A stretch of DNA of 32,422 bases from Bacteroidota bacterium (GTDB lineage: Bacteria > Bacteroidota > Bacteroidia > Sphingobacteriales > Sphingobacteriaceae): assembly GCA_013285685.1 (NCBI GenBank), contig JABDHD010000038.1:1-32422 (forward strand), given 5' to 3'. The translations under genes and the position numbers were made by a program. The notes under the pieces are model-generated. The model searched no databases, was not told where the DNA came from, and saw only the letters and a program-made list of their open reading frames with translations. Below, piece by piece: positions 1-6,795 of this stretch. Numbering within the stretch: the first letter of the stretch is position 1; each line of letters begins with the position of its first letter.

Positions 1-14
1 ATAATCCCTTTTAA

Positions 15-2189
15 ATGGCTAACTTCCGATTCCAGGCACTTCAAAGCGTGCTAACCAGGTCTATACCCGAGGCTAAAACATCCAATCTTAAAATCTCAGA
101 GTTTTTTTCGGCCAATGTTTTCGATAAAAAGAAGATGAAAGAGTTTCTTTCGGCCGAAGCATACGACGGAATTATTAATTCGATCGACAAAGGCGAGCCT
201 ATTCCGCGGGACCTGGCTGAACAGGTTGCATCGGCGATGAAATCGTGGGCAATTGGTAAGGGGGCAACGCACTACACACACTGGTTTCAGCCGCTTACCG
301 GCTCAACAGCCGAAAAACATGACGCTTTTTTTGAACCGACAGCCGACGGCAACGCGCTCGAAAGGTTTTCAGGCGATGCGCTGGCGCAACAGGAGCCGGA
401 TGCTTCCAGTTTCCCCAGCGGCGGGATACGCAATACTTTTGAAGCAAGGGGTTACACCGCATGGGATGCTTCTTCCCCCGCTTTCATAATGGCCCGCACC
501 TTGTGCATACCAACGGTTTTTGTTTCGTATACCGGCGAGGCGCTCGACTACAAGGTGCCATTATTAAAGGCATTAAACGTTTTGGACAAAGCAGCCGTAG
601 ATGTTTGCCATTATTTTGATAAGAGTATTGAAAAAGTTAATGCCTCCCTGGGTATTGAACAGGAATATTTTTTGGTGGATATAGCCTTATTTAATGCACG
701 GCCCGACCTGTACCTCACCGGCCGAACCCTTTTTGGCCACATGTCGGCAAAAAACCAGCAGTTGGAGGACCATTATTTTGGCTCGATACCTGAACGCGTA
801 TATGCTTTTATGCAGGACATGGAAACCGAGGCCTTATTATTAGGCATACCCTTAAAAACGCGGCATAACGAAGTAGCGCCCTCGCAATTTGAGTGCGCCC
901 CGATTTACGAAGAGATTAACCTGGCGATAGACCATAACCAATTGCTGATGGATTTAATGGATCGCGTAGCCAAAAGGCATAATTTTAAGGTATTACTGCA
1001 CGAGAAACCGTACGCCGGCATAAACGGGTCAGGAAAGCATAATAACTGGTCGATGATAACAAACGCCGGTAAAAATTTGCTTTCTCCGGGCAAAACGCCA
1101 AAAAACAACCTGATGTTCCTTACTTTTTTTGTGAATACCATCAGGGCCGTTTATGAACATGCCGATTTGCTCCGGGCATCCATTGCCTCCGTTAATAACG
1201 ACCACCGGCTTGGCGCCAATGAAGCGCCGCCGGCAATCATCTCGATATTCCTCGGCACGCAGTTAAGCGAAGTGCTTGATGAGATCGAGACCTCCCGCAT
1301 CAGCAAAAAAATAAAGGACGACGCCATGTTGTGGCAGGGTATCCCTAAAATCCCGCAAATATTAAAAGATAACACCGACCGCAACCGTACTTCGCCTTTC
1401 GCCTTTACGGGGAATAAGTTTGAATTGAGGGCCGTTGGCTCATCAGCCAATTCAGCCAGCCCGATGACGATATTGAACGTAATTGTAGCCGATCAGCTAA
1501 AAAAATTCAAGTATGATGTTGATAAGCTGATCAAAAAAGGTGAGAAGAAAGATGTAGCGTTGCTGATGGTGATCAAAAGGTATATTAAGGAGTCGAAGAA
1601 TATTCGTTTCGAAGGCAACGGTTACAGCGAAGAATGGGAAAAAGAAGCGGAACGCCGGGGCCTTCCAAATGTAAAAACTACTCCAAAAGCACTTGACGCT
1701 TTATTAACGGATAAAACTGATCTGCTTTTTGAGGATACAGGCGTATTTACCAAACGCGAAGCGCTGGCAAGGCACGAAATATTATTAGAGGCTTTTTATA
1801 AAAAACTACAAATCGAAGCGCGTGTGATCGGCGAGCTGGGCATTAACATAATTTTGCCCTCGGCGATTGCTTATCAAAGTAAACTGGTTGACAATATCAG
1901 GGGGCTGAAGGACCTTGGATTGGGCGAGGCCTCGTATAAAGCACAACTTGACATTATCAATAAAATTTCCGAGCATGTTAATTTCATCAAGTCGGACATT
2001 GATGAAATGGTTAACGCGCGTAAAACAGCCAACAAAATTGAAGATCTGCGCGACAAGGCAATTGAATACGATGAAAAAGTAAAGCCATTTTTCCAGGCCA
2101 TCCGTTATCACGTAGATAAGCTGGAGCAACTGGTCGACGATTCGCTGTGGCCGCTGCCCAAGTTTAGGGAGTTGCTGTTTATAAAATGA
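15..2189 (+). CDS. glnN: Type III glutamine synthetase (GSIII)
   Basis: ATP-dependent synthesis of glutamine from glutamate and ammonia in the cytoplasm, the main ammonium-assimilation step. The 724-residue product has the length of the GSIII class (about 700-730), far above GSI/GSII (about 350-470), and is typical of Bacteroidota. The central catalytic part is easy to recognise: an EQEYFLVD segment near residue 215 and the substrate-loop stretch with NGSGKHNNWS near residue 337, followed by a long C-terminal helical region characteristic of GSIII. The ATG at 15 is the only sensible start; about 14 bases upstream are visible, so its promoter lies outside the window. It converges on the clc gene region, and a long inverted repeat begins 3 bases after the stop. 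I am very sure of the family; nothing in the sequence suggests damage. Confidence 0.96.
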   Translation: MANFRFQALQSVLTRSIPEAKTSNLKISEFFSANVFDKKKMKEFLSAEAYDGIINSIDKGEPIPRDLAEQVASAMKSWAIGKGATHYTHWFQPLTGSTAEKHDAFFEPTADGNALERFSGDALAQQEPDASSFPSGGIRNTFEARGYTAWDASSPAFIMARTLCIPTVFVSYTGEALDYKVPLLKALNVLDKAAVDVCHYFDKSIEKVNASLGIEQEYFLVDIALFNARPDLYLTGRTLFGHMSAKNQQLEDHYFGSIPERVYAFMQDMETEALLLGIPLKTRHNEVAPSQFECAPIYEEINLAIDHNQLLMDLMDRVAKRHNFKVLLHEKPYAGINGSGKHNNWSMITNAGKNLLSPGKTPKNNLMFLTFFVNTIRAVYEHADLLRASIASVNNDHRLGANEAPPAIISIFLGTQLSEVLDEIETSRISKKIKDDAMLWQGIPKIPQILKDNTDRNRTSPFAFTGNKFELRAVGSSANSASPMTILNVIVADQLKKFKYDVDKLIKKGEKKDVALLMVIKRYIKESKNIRFEGNGYSEEWEKEAERRGLPNVKTTPKALDALLTDKTDLLFEDTGVFTKREALARHEILLEAFYKKLQIEARVIGELGINIILPSAIAYQSKLVDNIRGLKDLGLGEASYKAQLDIINKISEHVNFIKSDIDEMVNARKTANKIEDLRDKAIEYDEKVKPFFQAIRYHVDKLEQLVDDSLWPLPKFRELLFIK

Positions 2190-2191
2190 TA

Positions 2192-2281
2192 GACACGAAT
2201 TTTCACGAATAAAAACGAATTGACACAAATTCAACTTGATAAAATTCGTGAAATTCGTTCTTATTCGTGAATATTCGTGTC
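2192..2281. repeat. Long imperfect inverted repeat after glnN, possible bidirectional terminator
   Basis: The arm at 2192-2220 and the arm at 2253-2281 are complementary at 27 of 29 positions, separated by 32 bases. Each arm is itself built of roughly 10-base steps containing CGAAT. The left arm begins 3 bases after the glnN stop, so a stem-loop or terminator for glnN is plausible. It would also have served the converging clc gene if the block now lying between them arrived later. AT-rich stems of this kind recur between genes elsewhere in the window with unrelated sequences. Confidence 0.8.
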
Positions 2282-2287
2282 ATCTAT

Positions 2288-2330
2288 CTGTTCCGTTTTT
2301 TCGGTTTCCTCCACGGTGTTGAGGTCTTTT
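2288..2330 (-). repeat. Displaced copy of the clc 3' coding end (43 bp, one mismatch)
   Basis: Bases 2288-2330 match 3708-3750, inside the 3' end of the ClC gene, at 42 of 43 positions. The last 39 bases are identical and both copies have the same orientation. Read on the minus strand in the ClC frame, both encode KDLNTVEETEKTEQ and the single difference is synonymous. In this copy the frame continues for eight more codons (IDDTNIHE) to a stop at 2261-2263, inside the inverted repeat. No start or upstream ClC sequence is attached, so this is a fragment and not a gene. It forms the left boundary of a block carrying two genes. Confidence 0.85.
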
Positions 2331-2590
2331 TCCGCCTTTGTTGGTGTTTTTCACCAGCAAACCGCGATGTCTCAGCCCCAATCCTGGCGAGGATGCAGGG
2401 CAGGCTTAAAGCGGTGGGGTTCGTGCCCTGCTGACAAGCAATAAAGCAGGGCGCATGCCTAAATTGTGTATTAACTCGAATTAAAGGAAAATAAACAATA
2501 TTTTCTGGGTTATGTATTTGGCCGTCAAGCTGTTGGGTAGAACAAGGCCAAGGCCTTATCCGGCCAACGTCAGGGCAGGGGAATTTCTGT
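2331..2590. other. Non-coding spacer with a GCCCTGCT hairpin
   Basis: With the preceding repeats this makes about 400 bases without a credible gene between glnN and the small membrane protein gene. It contains a perfect 8-bp stem (GCCCTGCT pairing with AGCAGGGC, 12-base loop) near 2423-2450, a short GGTG/CACC hairpin near 2343-2355, and an AAGGCC-AA-GGCCTT dyad near 2543-2556. A minus-strand frame stays open across 2284-2622, but its protein is rich in basic and low-complexity residues and resembles nothing I know, so I do not call it. The stretch may be the remnant of a mobile or repetitive element, but I cannot name one. Confidence 0.5.
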
Positions 2591-2836
2591 TTATGAGTGA
2601 AAAAATAGTTTAGCAATCGCAATCATAGCGGCCAGTTGCCCTACCCAAAATATAAACATCCATTTGATCACGTCACTGCGAACGTTTGCCAAATCTTCCT
2701 TCGTGGCTAAAGTGTCTTTTTTTGAATCGAACTCTTTTTCAATTTTTGTTTCAACATATTCAACTAAAGATTGGGCTTCCTTTTCGCCAATCTTTTCCTT
2801 CAACATTTGAAACAATTGTATTTCTGAAACATGCAT
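2591..2836 (-). CDS. Small coiled-coil protein with C-terminal membrane anchor (DUF1640/CCDC90-like)
   Basis: The product has 81 residues. The N-terminal two thirds is a charged helix (segments EKIGEKEAQSLVEYVETKIE and KDTLATKEDLANVRSDV) consistent with a coiled coil. The last 25 residues form one hydrophobic segment with FIFWVGQLAAMIAIAKLFF, a tail-type membrane anchor. The ATKEDL motif followed by a membrane helix is typical of the DUF1640-like proteins found widely in bacteria and mobile-element neighbourhoods; no biochemical role is established. I start it at the ATG at 2836 rather than the in-frame GTG at 2842, because the GTG overlaps a promoter -7 box. It lies 57 bases downstream of the truncated DUF1016 gene on the same strand, inside the block bounded by the clc 43-bp repeats. 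Confidence 0.7.
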   Translation of the reverse strand: MHVSEIQLFQMLKEKIGEKEAQSLVEYVETKIEKEFDSKKDTLATKEDLANVRSDVIKWMFIFWVGQLAAMIAIAKLFFHS

Positions 2837-2841
2837 ATTCA

Positions 2842-2872
2842 CAAATATATAGCAAATATTTCTCCAAACAAA
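2842..2872 (-). promoter_or_regulatory. Bacteroidota-type promoter abutting the small membrane protein start
   Basis: On the minus strand a TTTG (2869-2872) is followed by exactly 19 bases and TATATTTG (2842-2849). This matches the TTTG-N19/20-TAnnTTTG consensus described for Bacteroides/Flavobacterium housekeeping promoters. The G of the -7 box is only 5 bases from the ATG at 2836, so the expected transcription start falls at or within about three bases of the start codon, implying a leaderless or nearly leaderless mRNA. Confidence 0.6.
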
Positions 2873-2893
2873 TTAATCAAAGATATACGAAGT

Positions 2894-3454
2894 TTAACTC
2901 GTAGTGTTTTGTTTTTCAAAGGCCTCGTTCTCTGGCGTCAATAATTTATCATGGTTTAGATTTTGCAATGCCTCTTTAATTGTTTGTTCCGGCTGAATAG
3001 CTATTGCTGTCCTTTCAAAAAGCATCGAATCTACTTTTTCTCTCAATTCTCTTACGCTCCAACGTTCGTATACATATAATTGTGTAAAGAAATCTCTTTT
3101 GGTGTTGGTTTCTACGGCGGATAGTTCAATTAAGTGGCTCCAACTCAATTTCTGCGACAGTGTCGCAATAATTTCGGAATCAAAAACCGTCGCGGCTTTA
3201 CACATTCTCGTAAGTGATGTATAAGTATATCCTTTGCCATATTGCTGCGTCAATTGTTGCGACAGTGTCGCAATAATCTTCGAACCGTATTCAGCCCGTT
3301 CTTTATGGATAAGCTGTTTGTTAATATAATTGCCAACTTGCCAGTAAAGCAATGTGGTTTCAGCATTCAGAAATACTGCCGCTTTTTTTCGTGCGCTCTC
3401 AATAATGTCCTGAATACCCTCGAAAATCGTGTGCGTATGTTGTTGAATTTTCAT
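2894..3454 (-). CDS. DUF1016 N-terminal-domain protein (YhcG-like), lacking the nuclease half
   Basis: The 186-residue product matches the DUF1016 N-terminal domain of the YhcG/PDDEXK nuclease family: ARKKAAVFLNAETTLLYWQVGNYI near the N-terminus, then YGSKIIATLSQQL, the YTYTSLTRMCKAA segment, and the LSWSHLIEL core near residue 103. Full-length family members are about 330-380 residues and carry a C-terminal PDDEXK nuclease domain. Here the protein stops just after the linker LLTPENEAFE, so the nuclease domain is missing and none is found in any frame downstream. The phrase IIATLSQ occurs twice (residues 60-66 and 95-101), encoded by an identical 20-base palindromic sequence. The gene could be a functional short form acting as a DNA- or partner-binding module, or a truncated remnant. 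It sits inside the repeat-bounded block. Confidence 0.75.
   Translation of the reverse strand: MKIQQHTHTIFEGIQDIIESARKKAAVFLNAETTLLYWQVGNYINKQLIHKERAEYGSKIIATLSQQLTQQYGKGYTYTSLTRMCKAATVFDSEIIATLSQKLSWSHLIELSAVETNTKRDFFTQLYVYERWSVRELREKVDSMLFERTAIAIQPEQTIKEALQNLNHDKLLTPENEAFEKQNTTS
3153..3277. repeat. Two copies of a 20-bp palindromic repeat inside the DUF1016 gene
   Basis: TGCGACAGTGTCGCAATAAT occurs at 3153-3172 and again at 3258-3277, 105 bases (35 codons) apart and in the same frame. The core TGCGACA-G-TGTCGCA is a perfect dyad with 7-bp arms; the second copy extends to 8 bp. On the coding strand both read as IIATLSQ. Identity at third codon positions is more than protein conservation alone requires, which suggests either recent duplication or a selected DNA site. 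Confidence 0.8.
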
Positions 3455-3605
3455 TACTCCGGCAAAATAGTTCCTGTTAACAAAGATGTTGTATTTTCAC
3501 ATTCTGCATAAAGCTAAAAATTTTTCCGGGCGGCGGTTTATATTTTCGGTATCAGTAATTTATACGTTTTCTTTTTAGGGCGTAATTCGCTATGCATGCA
3601 GCAGC

Positions 3606-3627
3606 AAAAAACGGGCGCTTGAACCCG
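3606..3627 (-). terminator. Possible intrinsic terminator of clc
   Basis: Downstream of the clc stop on the minus strand, a CGGG/CCCG stem (3612-3615 with 3624-3627, 8-base loop) is followed by a run of six T (3606-3611). The stem is short, so termination may be weak, but the position 36 bases after the stop codon fits. Confidence 0.45.
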
Positions 3628-3662
3628 CGAAAAACGATTGAACTGCAAAAAGAACGGCAACT

Positions 3663-5075
3663 CTAAACCGCATCTTTATTTTCCAATTCCGCTGCCGCTG
3701 CCGTCACCTGCTCCGTTTTTTCGGTTTCCTCCACGGTGTTGAGGTCTTTTATGTATTGCACCTTCAGGTGGTCGTACAGCGAATGTTTATCTATCAATAT
3801 TGACGCGAGGCTGGCCACCATACCGGCCAGGATCAGGTGAAATATCACGTTGTGCTGGTCGGTCATTTCCAGCACCAATATAACCGACGTGAACGGCGAC
3901 CGCGTTACCCCGGTTAAAAAGCCGACCATACCTGACAGGATCAGCATATTGGTATTAACGTCGGATACTTTGAACCATCCTGCTACGAGTGAGCCGATAC
4001 TTGCGCCGGCGCCGAGTGCGGGTGCGAATATGCCACCGGCGGCTCCCGTTGTGAAAGAAACCATGGTGCCGCCTATCCTTAATAAAGGTGTGTACCAGGC
4101 AACGTACTTGTCTGAAGTGAACAAAGTTTTCTGCATGATGTCCTTACCGGAACCTAACACTTCGGTGCTTACAAAAAAGGCCAGGAAAGCCATAATCAGC
4201 GCACAGCCGACAACATAAGCCACATGCTGCCAGGTAAACTTAAGCCTTGCCTTTAATGAAAAAATGAAAAGGATCAATTTCGACATCCCGCTGCCTACCA
4301 AACCGGTTAGCACAGCCACCAGCGCAACGCCTAAAAATATTGACGCGGTAATACCCGTGAGTTTTGGATAGCCCAGGTAGAGATAGGGGCCCAACAGCGC
4401 CTGTGCGGATAAACCTGCGATAATAACCGACGAAAAAATAGCGGTTTTATAATAGCTGAAATGCGTTTTGGTAAGCTCTTCAATAGCGAATACTATTCCG
4501 CCCAGCGGGGTATTAAAAGCAGCTGCCAGCCCGGCGGCGGCGCCGGTAACCATCATGTTTTTCTTGGCGATCTTCGGCCACCATTTGGGCAAAAGCTGGT
4601 AAGTGATCTTGTATATTGACGCAGCGATTTGGATGGTTGGCCCCTCCCTCCCAATGGCGCCGCCGCCAACGGCCATTACTAAACTGGACAACACCTTTAT
4701 TAATATAATGCGGAAACTTAGCAGCTTATCCACAATAGGACTTGTGCGCGGCGATGAGATTTGAATGGCGGCCATAACCTGGGGTATCCCGCTTCCTCGC
4801 GCATAGGGCGAGAACCTTTGCACCAGCCACCAGGCCAATACAAAACACATGGGCGACAGGATAAAAAGCAGCCATTTATGAAAGTGAAACACGGCGGCGG
4901 TAATATCCTCGGCGCCCACAAACAGCTTTGTATACAAAACGGCTAAAAGACCGGTGATGACAGAGGCGATCCAGAAAGGAATGGCCTGCAGCGCATTCTT
5001 CTTTAAATTTTCATTTCGGATCCTGTCAAAAGATCGTTTTAACTGGCGTCGTAACCAATGGATGGTTTTATTCAT
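3663..5075 (-). CDS. ClC-family chloride/proton antiporter
   Basis: Inner-membrane transporter of the ClC family, expected to exchange chloride for protons. The 470-residue length fits a bacterial ClC without CBS domains. Signature motifs are present in order: GSGIPQ at 94-99 (selectivity loop), GREGPTIQ at 142-149 with the gating glutamate E144, the IEE pair at 198-200 whose second glutamate matches the internal proton glutamate of the antiporters, and GGIFAPALGAGA at 347-358. Keeping both glutamates argues for coupled antiport and not a passive channel. The C-terminal 30 residues are polar and partly low-complexity; their DNA is duplicated at 2288-2330. The upstream region carries two palindromes. 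It is transcribed toward the DUF1016 gene, 208 bases away. Confidence 0.93.
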   Translation of the reverse strand: MNKTIHWLRRQLKRSFDRIRNENLKKNALQAIPFWIASVITGLLAVLYTKLFVGAEDITAAVFHFHKWLLFILSPMCFVLAWWLVQRFSPYARGSGIPQVMAAIQISSPRTSPIVDKLLSFRIILIKVLSSLVMAVGGGAIGREGPTIQIAASIYKITYQLLPKWWPKIAKKNMMVTGAAAGLAAAFNTPLGGIVFAIEELTKTHFSYYKTAIFSSVIIAGLSAQALLGPYLYLGYPKLTGITASIFLGVALVAVLTGLVGSGMSKLILFIFSLKARLKFTWQHVAYVVGCALIMAFLAFFVSTEVLGSGKDIMQKTLFTSDKYVAWYTPLLRIGGTMVSFTTGAAGGIFAPALGAGASIGSLVAGWFKVSDVNTNMLILSGMVGFLTGVTRSPFTSVILVLEMTDQHNVIFHLILAGMVASLASILIDKHSLYDHLKVQYIKDLNTVEETEKTEQVTAAAAELENKDAV

Positions 5076-5102
5076 GGTATCGATGGGGGTTCATCTTTGC
5101 GG

Positions 5103-5148
5103 CTGATAGTTATCAGTCCGCTCGGTCAATTCGCAATAAATTGCGAAT
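5103..5148 (-). promoter_or_regulatory. Two perfect dyads in the clc leader
   Basis: CTGATA-GT-TATCAG at 5103-5116 and ATTCGCAAT-AA-ATTGCGAAT at 5129-5148 (9-bp arms) lie 28 and 54 bases upstream of the clc start codon. Their short spacers and position suit regulator operators or small leader hairpins. I do not recognise a known binding consensus. No gene for a regulator is adjacent. Confidence 0.4.
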
Positions 5149-5551
5149 AAGCGCGCAATTTATGGATTTTTTAAAGAACAGTTAGCCCTTTGTTGAATAA
5201 ACACTACCCGTCAGCGCTTTTTGATAAGCAGCAACTAACATTGTTTTAGAAGAAATTGATAATGCCCCTAATCCACAGGCAAGTAGTAAACCACGGTTTG
5301 TTAGTAATGTGCAGTTGGCTGATTATTAGTTAGATGCCAAATTATAAATTCGGAAAAATACACAAATACCTGAAAATCAATACCATGCAAATACACACTT
5401 GGGTGTTGTTGCGAAATGGACAAGCAAATGGACAAATTTTCGGCGTTTTCCCCTTTTTCAAGCGCGTGACGCGTCAGCCCGTGGCGCGAAGGCTGAATGC
5501 CCAAATTCAGCCGGCAGTTCCGGTAGCAGACACACAGCAACTCCCATGAAC
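5149..5551. other. Intergenic region between clc and purM (divergent), no gene seen
   Basis: About 520 bases separate the clc start (5075) from the purM start (5600). Frames are open on both strands (about 70-100 codons), but their proteins are composition-driven and unlike any family I know. Besides the clc dyads, the purM-proximal part holds TGACGCGTCA (5466-5475, perfect dyad), a perfect 8-bp stem GGCTGAAT/ATTCAGCC with a 6-base loop (5491-5512) and the palindrome described separately. It is a divergent promoter region, possibly with leader structures. No known riboswitch was recognised. Confidence 0.5.
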
Positions 5552-5571
5552 CATCCCGCACGTGCGGGATG
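5552..5571. repeat. 20-bp perfect palindrome upstream of purM
   Basis: CATCCCGCACGTGCGGGATG is a perfect 20-base palindrome ending 28 bases before the preferred purM start. It could form a cruciform or hairpin or be a dimeric regulator site. Short GC-rich palindromes of this sort recur between Bacteroidota genes, so it may equally be a dispersed repeat; another palindrome of the same style lies at 24199-24214. Confidence 0.8.
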
Positions 5572-5587
5572 AACCATGAACAATTCC

Positions 5588-5595
5588 TATATTTG
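5588..5595 (+). promoter_or_regulatory. Candidate -7 box at the purM start
   Basis: TATATTTG matches the Bacteroidota TAnnTTTG box. It ends 4 bases before the ATG at 5600. No TTTG is found 19-20 bases upstream, so only half of the promoter consensus is present. If used, it would give a leaderless purM transcript and exclude the ATG at 5576 as the start. Confidence 0.4.
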
Positions 5596-5599
5596 CCCC

Positions 5600-6781
5600 A
5601 TGATTTCATCGCAAAGGTATGATCAGCGGGGCGTATCGGCTTCCAAGGACGACGTACATAATGCCATTAAAAATATTGATAAAGGCCTTTTCCCGAAGGC
5701 ATTCTGTAAGATAATACCTGACATACTCTCCGGCGACCCTGACTACTGCAATATTATGCATGCCGATGGCGCCGGCACCAAATCATCCCTGGCTTATATG
5801 TACTGGAAAGAAACCGGCGACATATCCGTTTGGAGAGGCATAGCCCAGGATGCTATCATTATGAATGTCGACGACCTGCTTTGTGTGGGCGCTATGGACA
5901 ATATCCTACTCTCCTCAACCATTGGTCGCAATAAAAATGTCATACCCGGCGATGTAATTGCCGCAATAATCAATGGTACCGAAGAAATATTGGCCGAGTT
6001 AAGGGATGCCGGCATTGGTATTTACTCAACCGGCGGCGAAACCGCGGATGTGGGCGACCTGGTGCGCACCATCATCGTTGATTCAACCGTTACCTGCCGC
6101 ATGAAGCGGGATGAGGTTATATCAAATGATCGTATACAACCGGGGGATGTTATCGTTGGCTTATCGTCCTACGGGCAGGCAAACTACGAAAAGGAATACA
6201 ACGGAGGAATGGGTTCAAATGGCTTAACTTCGGCCCGGCATGACGTATTTAATAAAAGCGTCGCCGAAAAATATCCCGAAAGCTATGACCCCGTTATTCC
6301 GTTCGACCTCGTATTCTCAGGCAGTAAAAACCTGACAGACCTGGTTGAAGTAGGAAATGGACAATCAGTGACCGCCGGCAAACTGGTGTTATCGCCCACC
6401 AGGACCTATGCTCCTATAATTAAAGCCATTCTTGACATACACCGCCCGCAGATACATGGCATGGTGCATTGCAGCGGCGGCGCGCAAACCAAGGTATTAC
6501 ATTTTATTGAAGGACTACATATTATAAAGAACAACCTTTTCCCGGTACCGCCGCTATTTACGCTGATCCAGCAGGAATCAGGCACCAGCTGGCAGGAGAT
6601 GTACAAGGTATTTAATATGGGGCACCGCATGGAACTTTATGTTCCCCATGAAATTGCGGGTGACCTGGTAAAAATATCCCAAAGCTTTGGTGTCGAGGCG
6701 CAAATTGTTGGCCGCGTGGAAAGATCGGACAAAAAGCAGGTGACTGTAAAATCGGAATTTGGCGAGTTTGTGTATAATTGA
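5600..6781 (+). CDS. purM: Phosphoribosylformylglycinamidine cyclo-ligase (AIR synthase)
   Basis: Cytoplasmic fifth step of de novo purine synthesis: FGAM plus ATP gives aminoimidazole ribotide. The family is shown by HADGAGTKSSLAY (ATP-binding glycine-rich motif), MNVDDLLCVGA, the STGGETADVGDLVRT loop, and DVIVGLSSYGQ before GGMGSNGLTS. At 393 residues it is longer than the E. coli enzyme (345), as is usual for the Bacteroidota version, which databases sometimes label AIR synthase-related. I prefer the ATG at 5600 (product beginning MISSQRYDQRGVSASK) over the upstream in-frame ATG at 5576, because relatives start with a short stretch before RY-x-x-RGVSASK and a promoter-like TATATTTG lies inside the extension. 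It is not in a pur operon here; it converges with a response regulator gene 14 bases downstream. Confidence 0.88.
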   Translation: MISSQRYDQRGVSASKDDVHNAIKNIDKGLFPKAFCKIIPDILSGDPDYCNIMHADGAGTKSSLAYMYWKETGDISVWRGIAQDAIIMNVDDLLCVGAMDNILLSSTIGRNKNVIPGDVIAAIINGTEEILAELRDAGIGIYSTGGETADVGDLVRTIIVDSTVTCRMKRDEVISNDRIQPGDVIVGLSSYGQANYEKEYNGGMGSNGLTSARHDVFNKSVAEKYPESYDPVIPFDLVFSGSKNLTDLVEVGNGQSVTAGKLVLSPTRTYAPIIKAILDIHRPQIHGMVHCSGGAQTKVLHFIEGLHIIKNNLFPVPPLFTLIQQESGTSWQEMYKVFNMGHRMELYVPHEIAGDLVKISQSFGVEAQIVGRVERSDKKQVTVKSEFGEFVYN

Positions 6782-6795
6782 CTGGATCAGCGTTG

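Noticed and set aside
2284..2622. Minus-strand open frame of 112 codons
   Set aside because: Its start overlaps the end of the small membrane protein gene, its end is the displaced clc fragment in the wrong frame, and the middle has no family resemblance.
2591..3454. Possible toxin-antitoxin or defence pair (DUF1016 plus small membrane protein)
   Set aside because: The nuclease domain is missing, the second gene has its own promoter, and no overlap or coupling is seen; evidence is too thin for a system call.
2331..3711. Possible insertion sequence
   Set aside because: No transposase, no defined terminal inverted repeats, and the 43-bp boundary duplication is far longer than usual target duplications; kept only as a repeat-bounded block.
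5301..5609. Minus-strand open frame of 102 codons in the clc-purM spacer
   Set aside because: It runs through palindromes and into purM, with no recognisable domain and no ribosome-binding or promoter support.
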